From positions 1 to 10,617 of the forward strand of contig CAMLLE010000050.1 in the NCBI GenBank assembly GCA_946480555.1: 10,617 nt of DNA. Direction: 5' to 3'. The stretch is from an uncultured Verrucomicrobia subdivision 3 bacterium (GTDB taxonomy: Bacteria; Verrucomicrobiota; Verrucomicrobiae; Limisphaerales; CAMLLE01). Positions 1-6,930 of this stretch are shown piece by piece. The first letter of the stretch is position 1. Each line of letters starts with the position of its first letter. The position numbers and the translations under genes are program-made. Below the pieces are notes generated by a model. That model was not told the origin of the DNA. It made no database searches and was given only the letters and a program-made list of their open reading frames with translations.

Positions 1-1065
1 TTCGTAAAGACCAGACTCCCGAACGAACTGAAACACGTCGCCGAATACTTCCGGCGTGTCCGCATCGAGCCCCAGAATGAAGCAGCCATTCACAGTGATG
101 CCATAGGATTGAATGCGATTGATCGCGGCACGATACGAATCAAGCTTCGAAGCCTTCCAATTGTTCTTCAGCTCCAAACGGTCGAGACTGCTGCGCCGCG
201 GGCTTTCCAAACCAATCAACACTTGCGCGCAACCTGAATCGCGCATCAGCCCGAGCAGATCCGCATCTTCCGCCACGCGCACGTCGGTTTCGGTGAACCA
301 GCGCAGTTCTTCTCCCGCCATTTCGCGCAGCAGCCGCTTGTAGTGTTCGCGATGCACGAAGCTGTTGTCATCGGCAAACTCGATGAACGGCCGTGGCCAG
401 ATTTTTTTGATCTCGCGGAGTTCCGCCATCACCTTTTCCACCGGTTTCACCTTGTAGCGCGGCGTGAGCAGTATGGAACTGGCGCAGAACTCGCAATGAT
501 GCGGGCAGCCGCGGCTGGTTTGAACGGTGATGCGATTGTACTTCGCCGGATCCAGCAAGTCGAAGCGCGGCATCGGCGCGTTCGCGAGATCGAACTGGCC
601 GGAAGGTGTGCGCACGTAAAGCGGCTTCAGCCCGCCCGTTTCGAAATCACGCAACACCTCCGGCCAGAGGAGTTCCCCTTCCCCAATCACAACGCTCGTG
701 CAATGCGCCTTCGTCTCTTCCGGCAGCGCGCTCACAGTGATGCCACCCATCACGACCGGAACGCCAAGCGCCAGATAATGATCGCCTACTGTGAACGCTT
801 CCTTCAGCTGCGCAGTGAAAGTGCCGATCGCCACGAGGTCGAAATGATCCGGCAACTCGGGCAGGTTCTTCAGGTCAGCGATCTCGTGATATTCAACTGT
901 GAATCTTTCCGGCGTAAGTCCCGCGAGCGTGAGCAATCCCAGGCTCGGCAGCGAAGCGATGATGCGGTTCCGATCCACGAATCCCGGCAGCGTGAGGCCG
1001 AGCGCGGTAAGTTCTGGATTGTGTGCCCGCACGCCGCTCATGGCGATGAATCCAATGCGTTTCAT
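1..1065 (-). CDS. B12-binding-type radical SAM protein, 3' end cut by the window
   Basis: The first 355 codons are visible, read leftward from an ATG at 1065-1063; the C-terminus lies outside the window. Residues about 30-150 resemble the Rossmann-like B12-binding region of this class (MGGITVSALPEE from 106, IGEGE at 127-131), but I see no DxHxxG cobalamin-ligand motif. PRFDLLD (166-172) leads into the radical SAM core with Cys187, Cys191 and Cys194 (CPHHCEFC), which would bind the 4Fe-4S cluster. FADDN (230-234) and IGLES (284-288) are further core motifs. The family cleaves S-adenosylmethionine to a 5'-deoxyadenosyl radical; the substrate is unknown. Hopanoid methylases HpnP and HpnR share this general architecture, but I cannot assign that role. 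The start overlaps the stop of the upstream membrane-protein gene as ATGA, which suggests translational coupling. Confidence 0.9.
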   Translation of the reverse strand, partial: MKRIGFIAMSGVRAHNPELTALGLTLPGFVDRNRIIASLPSLGLLTLAGLTPERFTVEYHEIADLKNLPELPDHFDLVAIGTFTAQLKEAFTVGDHYLALGVPVVMGGITVSALPEETKAHCTSVVIGEGELLWPEVLRDFETGGLKPLYVRTPSGQFDLANAPMPRFDLLDPAKYNRITVQTSRGCPHHCEFCASSILLTPRYKVKPVEKVMAELREIKKIWPRPFIEFADDNSFVHREHYKRLLREMAGEELRWFTETDVRVAEDADLLGLMRDSGCAQVLIGLESPRRSSLDRLELKNNWKASKLDSYRAAINRIQSYGITVNGCFILGLDADTPEVFGDVFQFVRESGLYE

Positions 1066-1448
1066 TGTTTGAATACCTCCATCAACGTGAGCGCACCACC
1101 GGTGATCAAACTGACGACTGGCAGTGCGAACAGCATTTTTCCTCGTGGCCAGCTGGCGACGACGCCGCAGCAAACCGGCATCGCCACTCCGCCAATTACA
1201 AGAGCGACCGACGCGAGGGCGGCTTGATCGCCCGCCAGTCCCAGTTCACGGGCGGTGAACCAGAACAGCAGATTCAAGGCTCCCAGTCCAAAGAACGAGA
1301 TGTGCCCAAGCCGGTAGAGACGCCGTTTGAAGCTGGCGTAACCGCCAAGCCAATCCTCCCGCTGGAAAAACATCCCCAGGATCATTCCGCTCAGGAAGCC
1401 CAGCAAGATCCAGAGCCAGCCAAAACTGAGATTGAACGAAGGCGTCAT
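1062..1448 (-). CDS. small four-helix inner-membrane protein, unknown function
   Basis: A 128-residue protein with four hydrophobic stretches at about 7-28, 47-65, 76-99 and 104-123, joined by short charged loops (for example RRLYR before helix 2, WPRGK before helix 4). That pattern indicates an integral inner-membrane protein. Helix 2 contains a histidine (LGHISFFGLG), and helix 3 contains a Cys-Cys pair (residues 93-94), both of which could bind a metal or cofactor. I do not recognise the family. It is the middle gene of a minus-strand operon: it starts 9 bases after the lipoprotein stop, and its TGA overlaps the ATG of the radical SAM gene. This suggests the membrane protein and enzyme are made together. 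No strong Shine-Dalgarno sequence is visible; translation probably follows from the upstream gene. Confidence 0.8.
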   Translation of the reverse strand: MTPSFNLSFGWLWILLGFLSGMILGMFFQREDWLGGYASFKRRLYRLGHISFFGLGALNLLFWFTARELGLAGDQAALASVALVIGGVAMPVCCGVVASWPRGKMLFALPVVSLITGGALTLMEVFKQ

Positions 1449-1457
1449 ATGGAGTGT

Positions 1458-2162
1458 TCATTGAGCCGCCGAGGCGCGATTGCCTGCTACGAGCCGGGTT
1501 TGAAGTTCTTCGGCCAGTTTGCGGGCGAGTTCGTTCCGCAATTCAACCGATAGAACATCCTGTTTGCTGTAAGTCGATTCGGTGGTTGCCACGAGCGATT
1601 GCTTTGCCTCCACATTCACGAACAGCAACGGTTCCTGCGTTCGCACATCCACCAAAGCGCCAGCTGCTTTTCCTTCGCCGTGAATTCGCGTGCTCGGCAC
1701 GGCGTAGGCACCCACGAGCGTCAGGTCCAGAAACTTCAATGCGTTCGGGTCGCGCCAGAGCGAGACATCGCCGCCGCAGAGAAACAGGTAATCCGCGTTG
1801 GCGGCCGCGGCGAGGCCGCATAGCAAATTCAAGCGTTCGGCATAACTTGGATTCGCAACGTGCCCCCCATCCTGCGGCTCTCCGGGAGCGGGAAGGCCAA
1901 ACACCGATTCGACAACAGCGGAACTCCTCAGTGTATCGGTCAATGCGACTGGCGGCGCAGATTCGCCGACCTGGGCCACAGCCACGCGGATGGGAGTTTG
2001 CACCTGGCGCGCGCTGGCTGATGCACCGGCTGGTTTGAGCGCGAGCACGTAATTGGGATAGGTGATTGCGGAACGCTCGCGCCTTGACCAACCGGACGTT
2101 TCGCAGCCCGTGAGCAACCCGGCGGCACAGATTCCAAACAACAGCTTCAGTTCAGTCTTCAT
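1458..2162 (-). CDS. predicted lipoprotein, unknown function
   Basis: A 234-residue protein beginning with a lipoprotein signal peptide: basic start (MKTELK), hydrophobic core, and lipobox LTGC with the acylated cysteine at residue 20. The mature part contains RVAVAQVGE, then ADYLFLCGG and a region ending in GALVDVRTQEPLLFVNVEAK. This alternation of beta strands, ending in a statement-like 'subtype of repeat value' block, faintly recalls CsgG/TolB-type lipoproteins that assemble near the outer membrane. I hold that only as a possibility. The C-terminal 35 residues are charged and likely helical (VELRNELARKLAEELQTRL). It is the first gene of the minus-strand operon with the membrane protein and radical SAM enzyme, and is transcribed divergently from the LysR gene 89 bases away. 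The start is chosen because it gives a complete signal peptide. Confidence 0.82.
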   Translation of the reverse strand: MKTELKLLFGICAAGLLTGCETSGWSRRERSAITYPNYVLALKPAGASASARQVQTPIRVAVAQVGESAPPVALTDTLRSSAVVESVFGLPAPGEPQDGGHVANPSYAERLNLLCGLAAAANADYLFLCGGDVSLWRDPNALKFLDLTLVGAYAVPSTRIHGEGKAAGALVDVRTQEPLLFVNVEAKQSLVATTESTYSKQDVLSVELRNELARKLAEELQTRLVAGNRASAAQ

Positions 2163-2251
2163 TTGTTTCGTTCGTTCGCGCAGAACCTAGACGCGCTTGC
2201 CGCTCCGGCGTGAATCGATAAAACTGGCCGCGCTATCGGTTCTGTCGATGT
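2163..2251. promoter_or_regulatory. divergent promoter region between lipoprotein operon and LysR gene
   Basis: The 89 bases between two divergent starts must hold the promoters for both. A perfect 5-base inverted repeat, CGATA (2216-2220) and TATCG (2234-2238), is separated by 13 bases, and TCGAT recurs at 2245-2249 just before the LysR start. LysR-type regulators usually bind a dyad of the T-N11-A class in exactly such a divergent spacer and repress their own gene, so this dyad is a candidate operator. No convincing sigma-70 -35/-10 pair was seen for either direction. Confidence 0.4.
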
Positions 2252-3130
2252 ATGAACATTCACCATCTGGAACTCTTCTATTACGTGGCGCGACACGGCG
2301 GGATCATGGGAGCGGTACGGAACATCCCTTATGGCATCCAGCAACCGGCTGTCAGCGGCCAGGTCGCGCAGCTGGAGGAATTCCTGGGGGTGACGTTGTT
2401 TCAGAGGCGCCCCTTCGAGCTGACAACCGAAGGGAAAAGACTATACACGTTCATTGAGCCCTTCTTTTCTAACCTGGATCGCGTCGCCAGTGAATTGCAG
2501 GGTGGCCAAACACGGCAAATCCGCATCGGCGCGTCCGCGATCATTCTGCGGGATTACATGCCAGCTATTATCCGCAGCCTCAAGCAGAGCCAGGCTGGGA
2601 TCAGCATCTCGTTGCAGGACGGTTATCCGATGGAGTTGGAGGATCGGCTCATTCGAAATGAGCTGGATGTCGCGGTAACCGTGCTTGGCGGAAAAACCCC
2701 CACAGGTTTGAAATCGACCGCGTTGCTGGAACTCCCCTTGGTGCTGCTCGTGCCTCAGAGCTCACATCTTCGGGATGCTTCGGAACTGTGGCAACGCGAC
2801 AAAATCGAAGATTCGCTCATCTGTCTGCCGGACCACGAACTGTTGTGCCGCACGTTTCAGGAGAAGCTGCGCCGGATGCGGATCGATTGGTTTGCGGGAA
2901 TCGAAGCGGCGTCGCTGGAGCTTGTGGAACGCTACGTTGCCAGCGGATTGGGAATCGGATTGTCCATAGGAATGCCGCGTCAGGCGCTTCCGAAGGATGT
3001 TCGAATTCTGCCGTTAAGAGACTTCCCACCGCTCAGACTTGGTGCGCTCTGGCGCGGAAAGCCGTCCAGGGCGATTGAAGCTCTGGTTGCGGAACTTCGG
3101 GCCATTGCAAAAGGGATTGCATTCGGTTGA
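2252..3130 (+). CDS. LysR-type transcriptional regulator
   Basis: A 292-residue protein of normal LysR length. Residues 1-62 form the winged helix-turn-helix (HLELFYYVARHGG, QQPAVSGQVAQLEEFLGVTLFQRR, LTTEGKRLY). Residues about 90-290 are the periplasmic-binding-like effector domain (IRIGASAIILRDYMP, then LDVAVTVLGG and GLGIGLSIGMPRQAL). Compared with the usual family pattern, the turn before the recognition helix appears two residues longer: NIPYGIQQPAVS where most members have a shorter run ending SQPALS. The ATG at 2252 gives the standard N-terminus; no clear Shine-Dalgarno precedes it. The gene is divergent from the lipoprotein operon and converges on the first pilin triad with only 7 bases between stop codons. 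The usual LysR arrangement would make the divergent operon, or its own gene, the target. The effector is unknown. Confidence 0.95.
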   Translation: MNIHHLELFYYVARHGGIMGAVRNIPYGIQQPAVSGQVAQLEEFLGVTLFQRRPFELTTEGKRLYTFIEPFFSNLDRVASELQGGQTRQIRIGASAIILRDYMPAIIRSLKQSQAGISISLQDGYPMELEDRLIRNELDVAVTVLGGKTPTGLKSTALLELPLVLLVPQSSHLRDASELWQRDKIEDSLICLPDHELLCRTFQEKLRRMRIDWFAGIEAASLELVERYVASGLGIGLSIGMPRQALPKDVRILPLRDFPPLRLGALWRGKPSRAIEALVAELRAIAKGIAFG

Positions 3131-3137
3131 GACAGGT

Positions 3138-4868
3138 TCAATACAACTCGTCCCAACTCCGCACGACAAACAGATTATTGGAAGTGTCGTCTCCAAGGCA
3201 CTCGTCGTAATGCACGTTGAAGTGGCCGTTCAGAGTGATGGTCTTGGCCACCAGGGCGCCAATCATGTCGAAGGTGTCATGACCGCCACCATTGAATTTC
3301 AAGTCCGCATTTGGCGCGTAGATGATCCCCGTGAAATGAGCGTTTCCGCTCAGGTCAAAACTCGTGACGCTGGGCGCGCAATAGAGGATGAAGTTTCCGG
3401 CGTATCCGCCTTCGTTCACCACATCGTTACCGCTGAGTTTGCACGAAGTTCCGCCGACATACATCGTAAGCTTGCCCGTACCGAGAATTTGAAGTGTGTC
3501 GCCCGAGCCCATGGAAAAGCCGTTCGGCAGCACCAGCGTAACTTCACCTTTCACGAGCGTTTTTCCCGTCAACGAGGTCGCATAGTATTCGCCGCTGTGG
3601 AGGATGTGATCGTAGGTATTGGTGGTATAGATCGCGTTCGTGGAATATAGCGAATAAACGTAGGTGGAGATCGGATACTTGTACGACACGACTGGATACG
3701 TGTAACCCGTGATCCGGTTGAACGTGTAGTTCTTCACCTTGTTGCCTTGAAAGTTGGTTGCGACCAATCCGATGTACGTTCCAGCCGTAGGAAATCCGGA
3801 TTCGGTGACCTGGACTGAATTCGTCGTCATCGTGGCTGGCAGGGGATTTGGGACACTCGACGAAGTCACATTGTTCGTCACGGCAACCAATCCCGCGGGC
3901 GCCGGGTTCGGCTTGTACGAAAGCGTCGCCCAGGAAGTATTCGTGATCACACCCGTAAGCGGCGCCGGATTCGGGTAGCTGGTGTTGGTGATGGTGGCGC
4001 TACTGGTCACGTTTGTGACGAGGATGTCAACCCCGCCAATAGGTTCGAGGCCGCTGTTGTATGGCAACCGTGTATCGGCGAAGACGAAATTTGACGTATC
4101 GCTAAACCATCCCGGCTGGATGCCTCTGTTCCCCGCGTTCTGCCAGGCATACGAACCCACGGCACCATTGTTTCCGACCTGAACGCTGCCTCCCGGGCCG
4201 GTCGAAACGTGGCCGTAAATATTGGCGTTGCCTGCATCAATCAAAGAACCGTTGGAAGCGACGTCGCCCTTCGACAGCGCACGCGTGCTGTCATAACGGC
4301 GATCGGGCCAATCGCAGGAGCGAAAGCTGTCCACCTTGACGTTGTTGCCGTTCATTTTGATGCCTTCCTTCGCCACGATGGCATTGGGGAAATTCGCACC
4401 GCGATAGCAGGTCACCCGAACTTTGCGAGTGATGTAGCCCGCGTCACCAGTCACCCCGACCGCCGCGAATACCATGCGCAACGGCGCGCTGGCCCAGTAA
4501 TTCAGGCGGACGGTTGCCGTAGATACGATGACCGGGCTTGAAATACCGTTGGTGACATAAATGATCGCGCGATAGCCGCCACTTGGAAGCGTCCGGTCGC
4601 AAACATACCCTTCCGAGCCAAGTGGATCCCAATCTCCATGGGAAAGGTCACTGGTGTGTTCGTTGAGATGCTGAAGAGCTTCCTCAACGCCGGCTTCCAC
4701 AAGCGTCATCGTCAGATTCCACGCCTGCGAACGTGAGCTGAGGGCGCGCTGGTGTTGTACCAGAGAAAGGTAGCCCGTAATGCCGACGCCGAGCAGGACA
4801 CAAATAACCAGCGTGACAAGCAGCGTGCTCGCCATCTGCCGGACTTTTCCAAAGATGCGGATCTTCAT
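3138..4868 (-). CDS. large PilX/GspK-like pilus-associated protein (triad 1)
   Basis: A 576-residue protein. Residues 12-36 form one membrane helix with no Glu at +5, followed by LTMTLVEAGVEEAL (52-65), the AEAG-E-like signature of PilX-type minor pilins. The middle is Asn/Thr/Ser-rich with PNPxP motifs at 299, 320 and 340, a degenerate repeat of about 20 residues. Residues about 424-556 look like a beta-rich domain ending in GNAHFTGIIYAPNADLKFNG, IGALVAKTITLNG and HYDE, a pattern I recall from DUF7305-type domains at the end of pilus-tip proteins. Cysteines at 90, 154, 185, 476, 497 and 557 could form disulfides outside the cytoplasm. The gene starts 2 bases after the PilW-like stop, with AGAAG as a plausible ribosome site. 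It is the last gene of the triad. Likely role: an exposed tip or adhesive component; this is inference. Confidence 0.8.
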   Translation of the reverse strand: MKIRIFGKVRQMASTLLVTLVICVLLGVGITGYLSLVQHQRALSSRSQAWNLTMTLVEAGVEEALQHLNEHTSDLSHGDWDPLGSEGYVCDRTLPSGGYRAIIYVTNGISSPVIVSTATVRLNYWASAPLRMVFAAVGVTGDAGYITRKVRVTCYRGANFPNAIVAKEGIKMNGNNVKVDSFRSCDWPDRRYDSTRALSKGDVASNGSLIDAGNANIYGHVSTGPGGSVQVGNNGAVGSYAWQNAGNRGIQPGWFSDTSNFVFADTRLPYNSGLEPIGGVDILVTNVTSSATITNTSYPNPAPLTGVITNTSWATLSYKPNPAPAGLVAVTNNVTSSSVPNPLPATMTTNSVQVTESGFPTAGTYIGLVATNFQGNKVKNYTFNRITGYTYPVVSYKYPISTYVYSLYSTNAIYTTNTYDHILHSGEYYATSLTGKTLVKGEVTLVLPNGFSMGSGDTLQILGTGKLTMYVGGTSCKLSGNDVVNEGGYAGNFILYCAPSVTSFDLSGNAHFTGIIYAPNADLKFNGGGHDTFDMIGALVAKTITLNGHFNVHYDECLGDDTSNNLFVVRSWDELY

Positions 4869-4870
4869 AC

Positions 4871-5443
4871 TTAATCTTCTTGTTGCTTCCGAATGATAAT
4901 GCGAGCGGTTTGCACGTTTTCGCTGTTGATGACGGCGCTTCCGCTGAGCGTCTTGCGAGTACGCCAGGTCAACTCCACAGCCTTGATGTACTTCTGCGGG
5001 TTGTTCTTCCCAATGTCGTAAATCTCAAAGCCGTTCAGCGTTGGATTTCGCTGATAGCAACTGAAACTTAGAATGGTGCAGTTTGTCAGAAGTACTTCCG
5101 GAACCCCATTCACAGTACGGCTCATTGTCTTTTTGGTGCCATCGAAAGAATAGGTGACGTCCTCGTGTGAACCATTTCTCATTGTGAGCCACGAATAGTT
5201 CGTATTGTTGTTGAAGCCGCTGACGTATTGGGCCTGTCGAAGTTCGCGGGTCAATCGATCCACGGCCTGGCGGTTCGAAGCATCAAGTTCAGCGTAATTT
5301 GACAACTGAGCAACGCTGCGCGCTCCGAACAGCATCATTGTGCCAAGGGCCGCCGAAGCAATTCCCATTATGCTCATGCTGATCATCAATTCGATGAGCG
5401 TCAGGCCCTTCTCCCGACAACGATGTGCAATCTCAATAAACAT
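4871..5443 (-). CDS. PilW/GspJ-like minor prepilin (triad 1)
   Basis: A 190-residue type IV prepilin-like protein. The leader ends REKG (Gly13), and the mature protein would start LTLIELMISMSIMGIASAAL with the required Glu at +5 (residue 18). Leu rather than Phe sits at +1. The first 25 mature residues form the membrane helix used for pilus packing, and PilD-type peptidase would cut after Gly13. The remaining part has the charged helix ASNRQAVDRLTRELRQAQY typical of PilW/GspJ proteins, then a beta-rich globular region with a close Cys pair (TNCTILSFSCYQ), a possible disulfide. It overlaps the upstream PilV-like gene by 11 bases and is followed 2 bases later by the PilX-like gene, so the three are probably one transcript. 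Length and order fit a minor pilin rather than the major pilin. Confidence 0.87.
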   Translation of the reverse strand: MFIEIAHRCREKGLTLIELMISMSIMGIASAALGTMMLFGARSVAQLSNYAELDASNRQAVDRLTRELRQAQYVSGFNNNTNYSWLTMRNGSHEDVTYSFDGTKKTMSRTVNGVPEVLLTNCTILSFSCYQRNPTLNGFEIYDIGKNNPQKYIKAVELTWRTRKTLSGSAVINSENVQTARIIIRKQQED

Positions 5444-5888
5444 AATTCTGCATCCCGTAGCGGCCGATGAAGGTGGAGAGGCTCCGATGCCGCGCGATGC
5501 CGCGCATGGCGTTGGTCCAGGTGAGAGTCACGTTCACCTGGCGCATGTTGGTTCGATAAGAAGTGGCGAAAGGAAAATCCACGACCTCGACCGTTCCGTA
5601 ATAGCGAATTCCTTCGCTTCCCGTAATCTGCGGGTCGTAGTAATTGGTGAACGAATGCGGAATTGTTCCGGCGAGAACCTGTTCCCAATTGTAGAGGCGA
5701 ATGGTCTCAGTCTTTTCGAGAAGAATCTGGGTGGCGCGCTGATTTTCGCGAACGATCCCCATCGCGAAGAAGCCATAATTGTAGCTGCCAATCACTCCTG
5801 CAGCCATCACACCGAGGATTCCGATGCAAACGCAGAGTTCAGCCAGGGTGGCGCCCTCGACATTTTGGCTGGAAATCCCGATCTTCAT
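5433..5888 (-). CDS. PilV/GspI-like minor prepilin (triad 1)
   Basis: A 151-residue prepilin-like protein when read from ATG at 5888. A TTG 33 bases upstream (5921) would add 11 residues, but ATG gives the shorter leader MKIGISSQNVEG. Gly12 is the -1 residue; the mature protein would start ATLAELCVCIGILGVMAAG with Glu at +5 (residue 17) and Ala, not Phe, at +1. Two cysteines at mature positions +7 and +9 sit inside the membrane helix, which is unusual. The following helix (RENQRATQILLEKTETIRLYNW) matches the PilV/GspI pattern. It is the first gene of the leftward triad, overlapping the PilW-like gene by 11 bases, and is expected to be transcribed from the divergent region to its right. Likely role: initiating or tip-associated minor pilin. 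Confidence 0.82.
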   Translation of the reverse strand: MKIGISSQNVEGATLAELCVCIGILGVMAAGVIGSYNYGFFAMGIVRENQRATQILLEKTETIRLYNWEQVLAGTIPHSFTNYYDPQITGSEGIRYYGTVEVVDFPFATSYRTNMRQVNVTLTWTNAMRGIARHRSLSTFIGRYGMQNYVY

Positions 5889-6316
5889 AGACCGATAAAT
5901 TCGATTTGCGTTGTGAGACAATTAGGCCGTGACGTTCCCTGCTCCAGCCACGTCCACGCCGAGAAGCCAAATCCCAAGGTCGTTGCCATTCTCATATCCG
6001 AAGAATTAATCACCGATCTAAAAGCACCTGTTGGGACATCCAGATCGAAAAGTCACCGCGAGATTTGAACCGCCGAGATTCTTCGTCGACGAATGCAGCT
6101 TTGTGCCGATCCGCGGCAAAGGAGGTTTCCAGAGGTTGGATTCAGTGCAGGAAAAACACTACGTGATCAAAGGTGTCGATGGGCCGGGCGAGTTGCCTCG
6201 GATCAAGACAGTTTTCTCGTTTCAAGGACAACGTTCGTCGCCGGACTTCCATCCATCATTCCAAATCCCTCCTTACCCCCGCCGCTTCTGAATTGTTCAT
6301 GACCCGGGAGGTCCTT
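5889..6316. other. divergent intergenic region between the two pilin triads
   Basis: About 430 bases between the starts of the two leftward and rightward pilin triads, excluding the promoter element described separately at 6317. Several short open frames cross it, but their translations lack the composition of the flanking pilins, have no convincing ribosome site and match nothing I recognise. I treat it as regulatory DNA. No terminator, tRNA or strong repeat was seen. It is long enough to hold activator sites for the flanking sigma-54-type elements, but I could not identify them. Confidence 0.5.
5946..5988 (-). promoter_or_regulatory. weak sigma-54-like candidates facing triad 1
   Basis: Two imperfect -24/-12 candidates lie on the minus strand. 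TCGGCGTGGACGTGGCT (5962-5946) keeps GG and GC 12 bases apart, and would start transcription near 5935, about 47 bases before the PilV-like ATG. TGGCAACGACCTTGG (5988-5974) matches the -24 half well but has GG instead of GC at -12. Either would mirror the better element driving triad 2. The matches are weak, so this is a suggestion only. Confidence 0.25.
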
Positions 6317-6333
6317 TTGGCAGTGGGAATGCT
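6317..6333 (+). promoter_or_regulatory. candidate sigma-54 promoter of pilin triad 2
   Basis: TTGGCAGTGGGAATGCT matches the RpoN consensus TTGGCACG-N4-TTGCT, with GG at 6319-6320 and GC at 6331-6332, the required 12 bases apart; the -12 half has one change (ATGCT for TTGCT). Transcription would begin near 6344. This lies upstream of the ATG at 6373 but downstream of the alternative TTG (6334) and GTG (6337) starts, so it also decides the start of the PilV-like gene. The activator site is unknown. Confidence 0.55.
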
Positions 6334-6372
6334 TTGGTGACGACTGCTCAGTATTTACGGCCGTTGCAAGCC

Positions 6373-6921
6373 ATGCGTATCAACACAGACAATCTCAATG
6401 GCCGACGCACAGGTGGATTCACCCTGGCGGAGGTAGTGATCTCGATTGGCATCGTCGCCACGGCATTTTCCGGCACAGTTCTCTGCTACTCACAACTGGC
6501 GCGGCGCGCCCAATGGTCCGGCTATTCCCTGGCCGCCCAGGCACTGGCGATCCAGCAGATCGAACAAGCGCGCTCGGCGGTTTACGATCCGGCGCAAGAA
6601 TACACAACGACGAATCCGGACGGCGTCAATCAGATCACGAACATCGTTTTGCTCGGCCGCGTAAGGTCGGGCGAGGTGGTCACGGGTTACACAACGAACG
6701 TTCTCGACATTCCGTACACCGGGACGAACTACGTCCGCGCCACAAACTGGGTGACCTTGAAGCCGATCCCGATCAGTGGCGGGTCCGGACTTCGCGTCTG
6801 GATGGTGAAGGTGGACACGACCTGGCCGTTTCGATGGGGGAACACCACGAAGATCTTCACCAATTCGATCTCCACATTCTGCGCGCCGGATAATCGCGCA
6901 CCGGAAACGCTCTTCAACTGA
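6373..6921 (+). CDS. PilV/GspI-like minor prepilin (triad 2)
   Basis: A 182-residue prepilin-like protein from ATG at 6373. An in-frame TTG at 6334 would add 13 residues, but it lies upstream of the expected transcription start of the sigma-54-like element, so I prefer the ATG. The leader ends RRTGG (Gly15), and the mature protein starts FTLAEVVISIGIVATAFSGT with Phe at +1 and Glu at +5, a textbook type III (prepilin) signal for PilD-type peptidase. The helix then continues through AAQALAIQQIEQAR, the PilV/GspI type. The rest is beta-rich with an Asn/Thr-rich loop. It is the first gene of the rightward triad; the PilW-like gene starts 9 bases later. It is the mirror-image counterpart of the gene at 5433-5888, but outside the N-terminal helix the two are not obviously alike. 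Confidence 0.86.
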   Translation: MRINTDNLNGRRTGGFTLAEVVISIGIVATAFSGTVLCYSQLARRAQWSGYSLAAQALAIQQIEQARSAVYDPAQEYTTTNPDGVNQITNIVLLGRVRSGEVVTGYTTNVLDIPYTGTNYVRATNWVTLKPIPISGGSGLRVWMVKVDTTWPFRWGNTTKIFTNSISTFCAPDNRAPETLFN

Positions 6922-6930
6922 CGGATTGTT

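Noticed and set aside
343..1227. 294-codon plus-strand frame opposite the radical SAM gene
   Set aside because: The minus strand reads a clean radical SAM core with the cysteine cluster motif; the plus-strand frame is Arg/His-rich and has no domain signature.
3100..3160. Bidirectional terminator between the converging LysR and PilX-like genes
   Set aside because: Only 7 bases separate the stops and I see no GC-rich hairpin with T-runs on either side; TGCA repeats near 3108-3120 are too short.
5340..6068. 242-codon plus-strand frame crossing the triad 1 prepilin genes
   Set aside because: It is antisense to two prepilin genes with clear signal motifs, and its own translation shows no domain; a shadow frame of GC-rich DNA.
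6031..6291. 86-codon open frame on the plus strand between the two triads
   Set aside because: No ribosome site, composition unlike the flanking genes, no recognisable motif, and it lies in a region that should hold divergent promoters.
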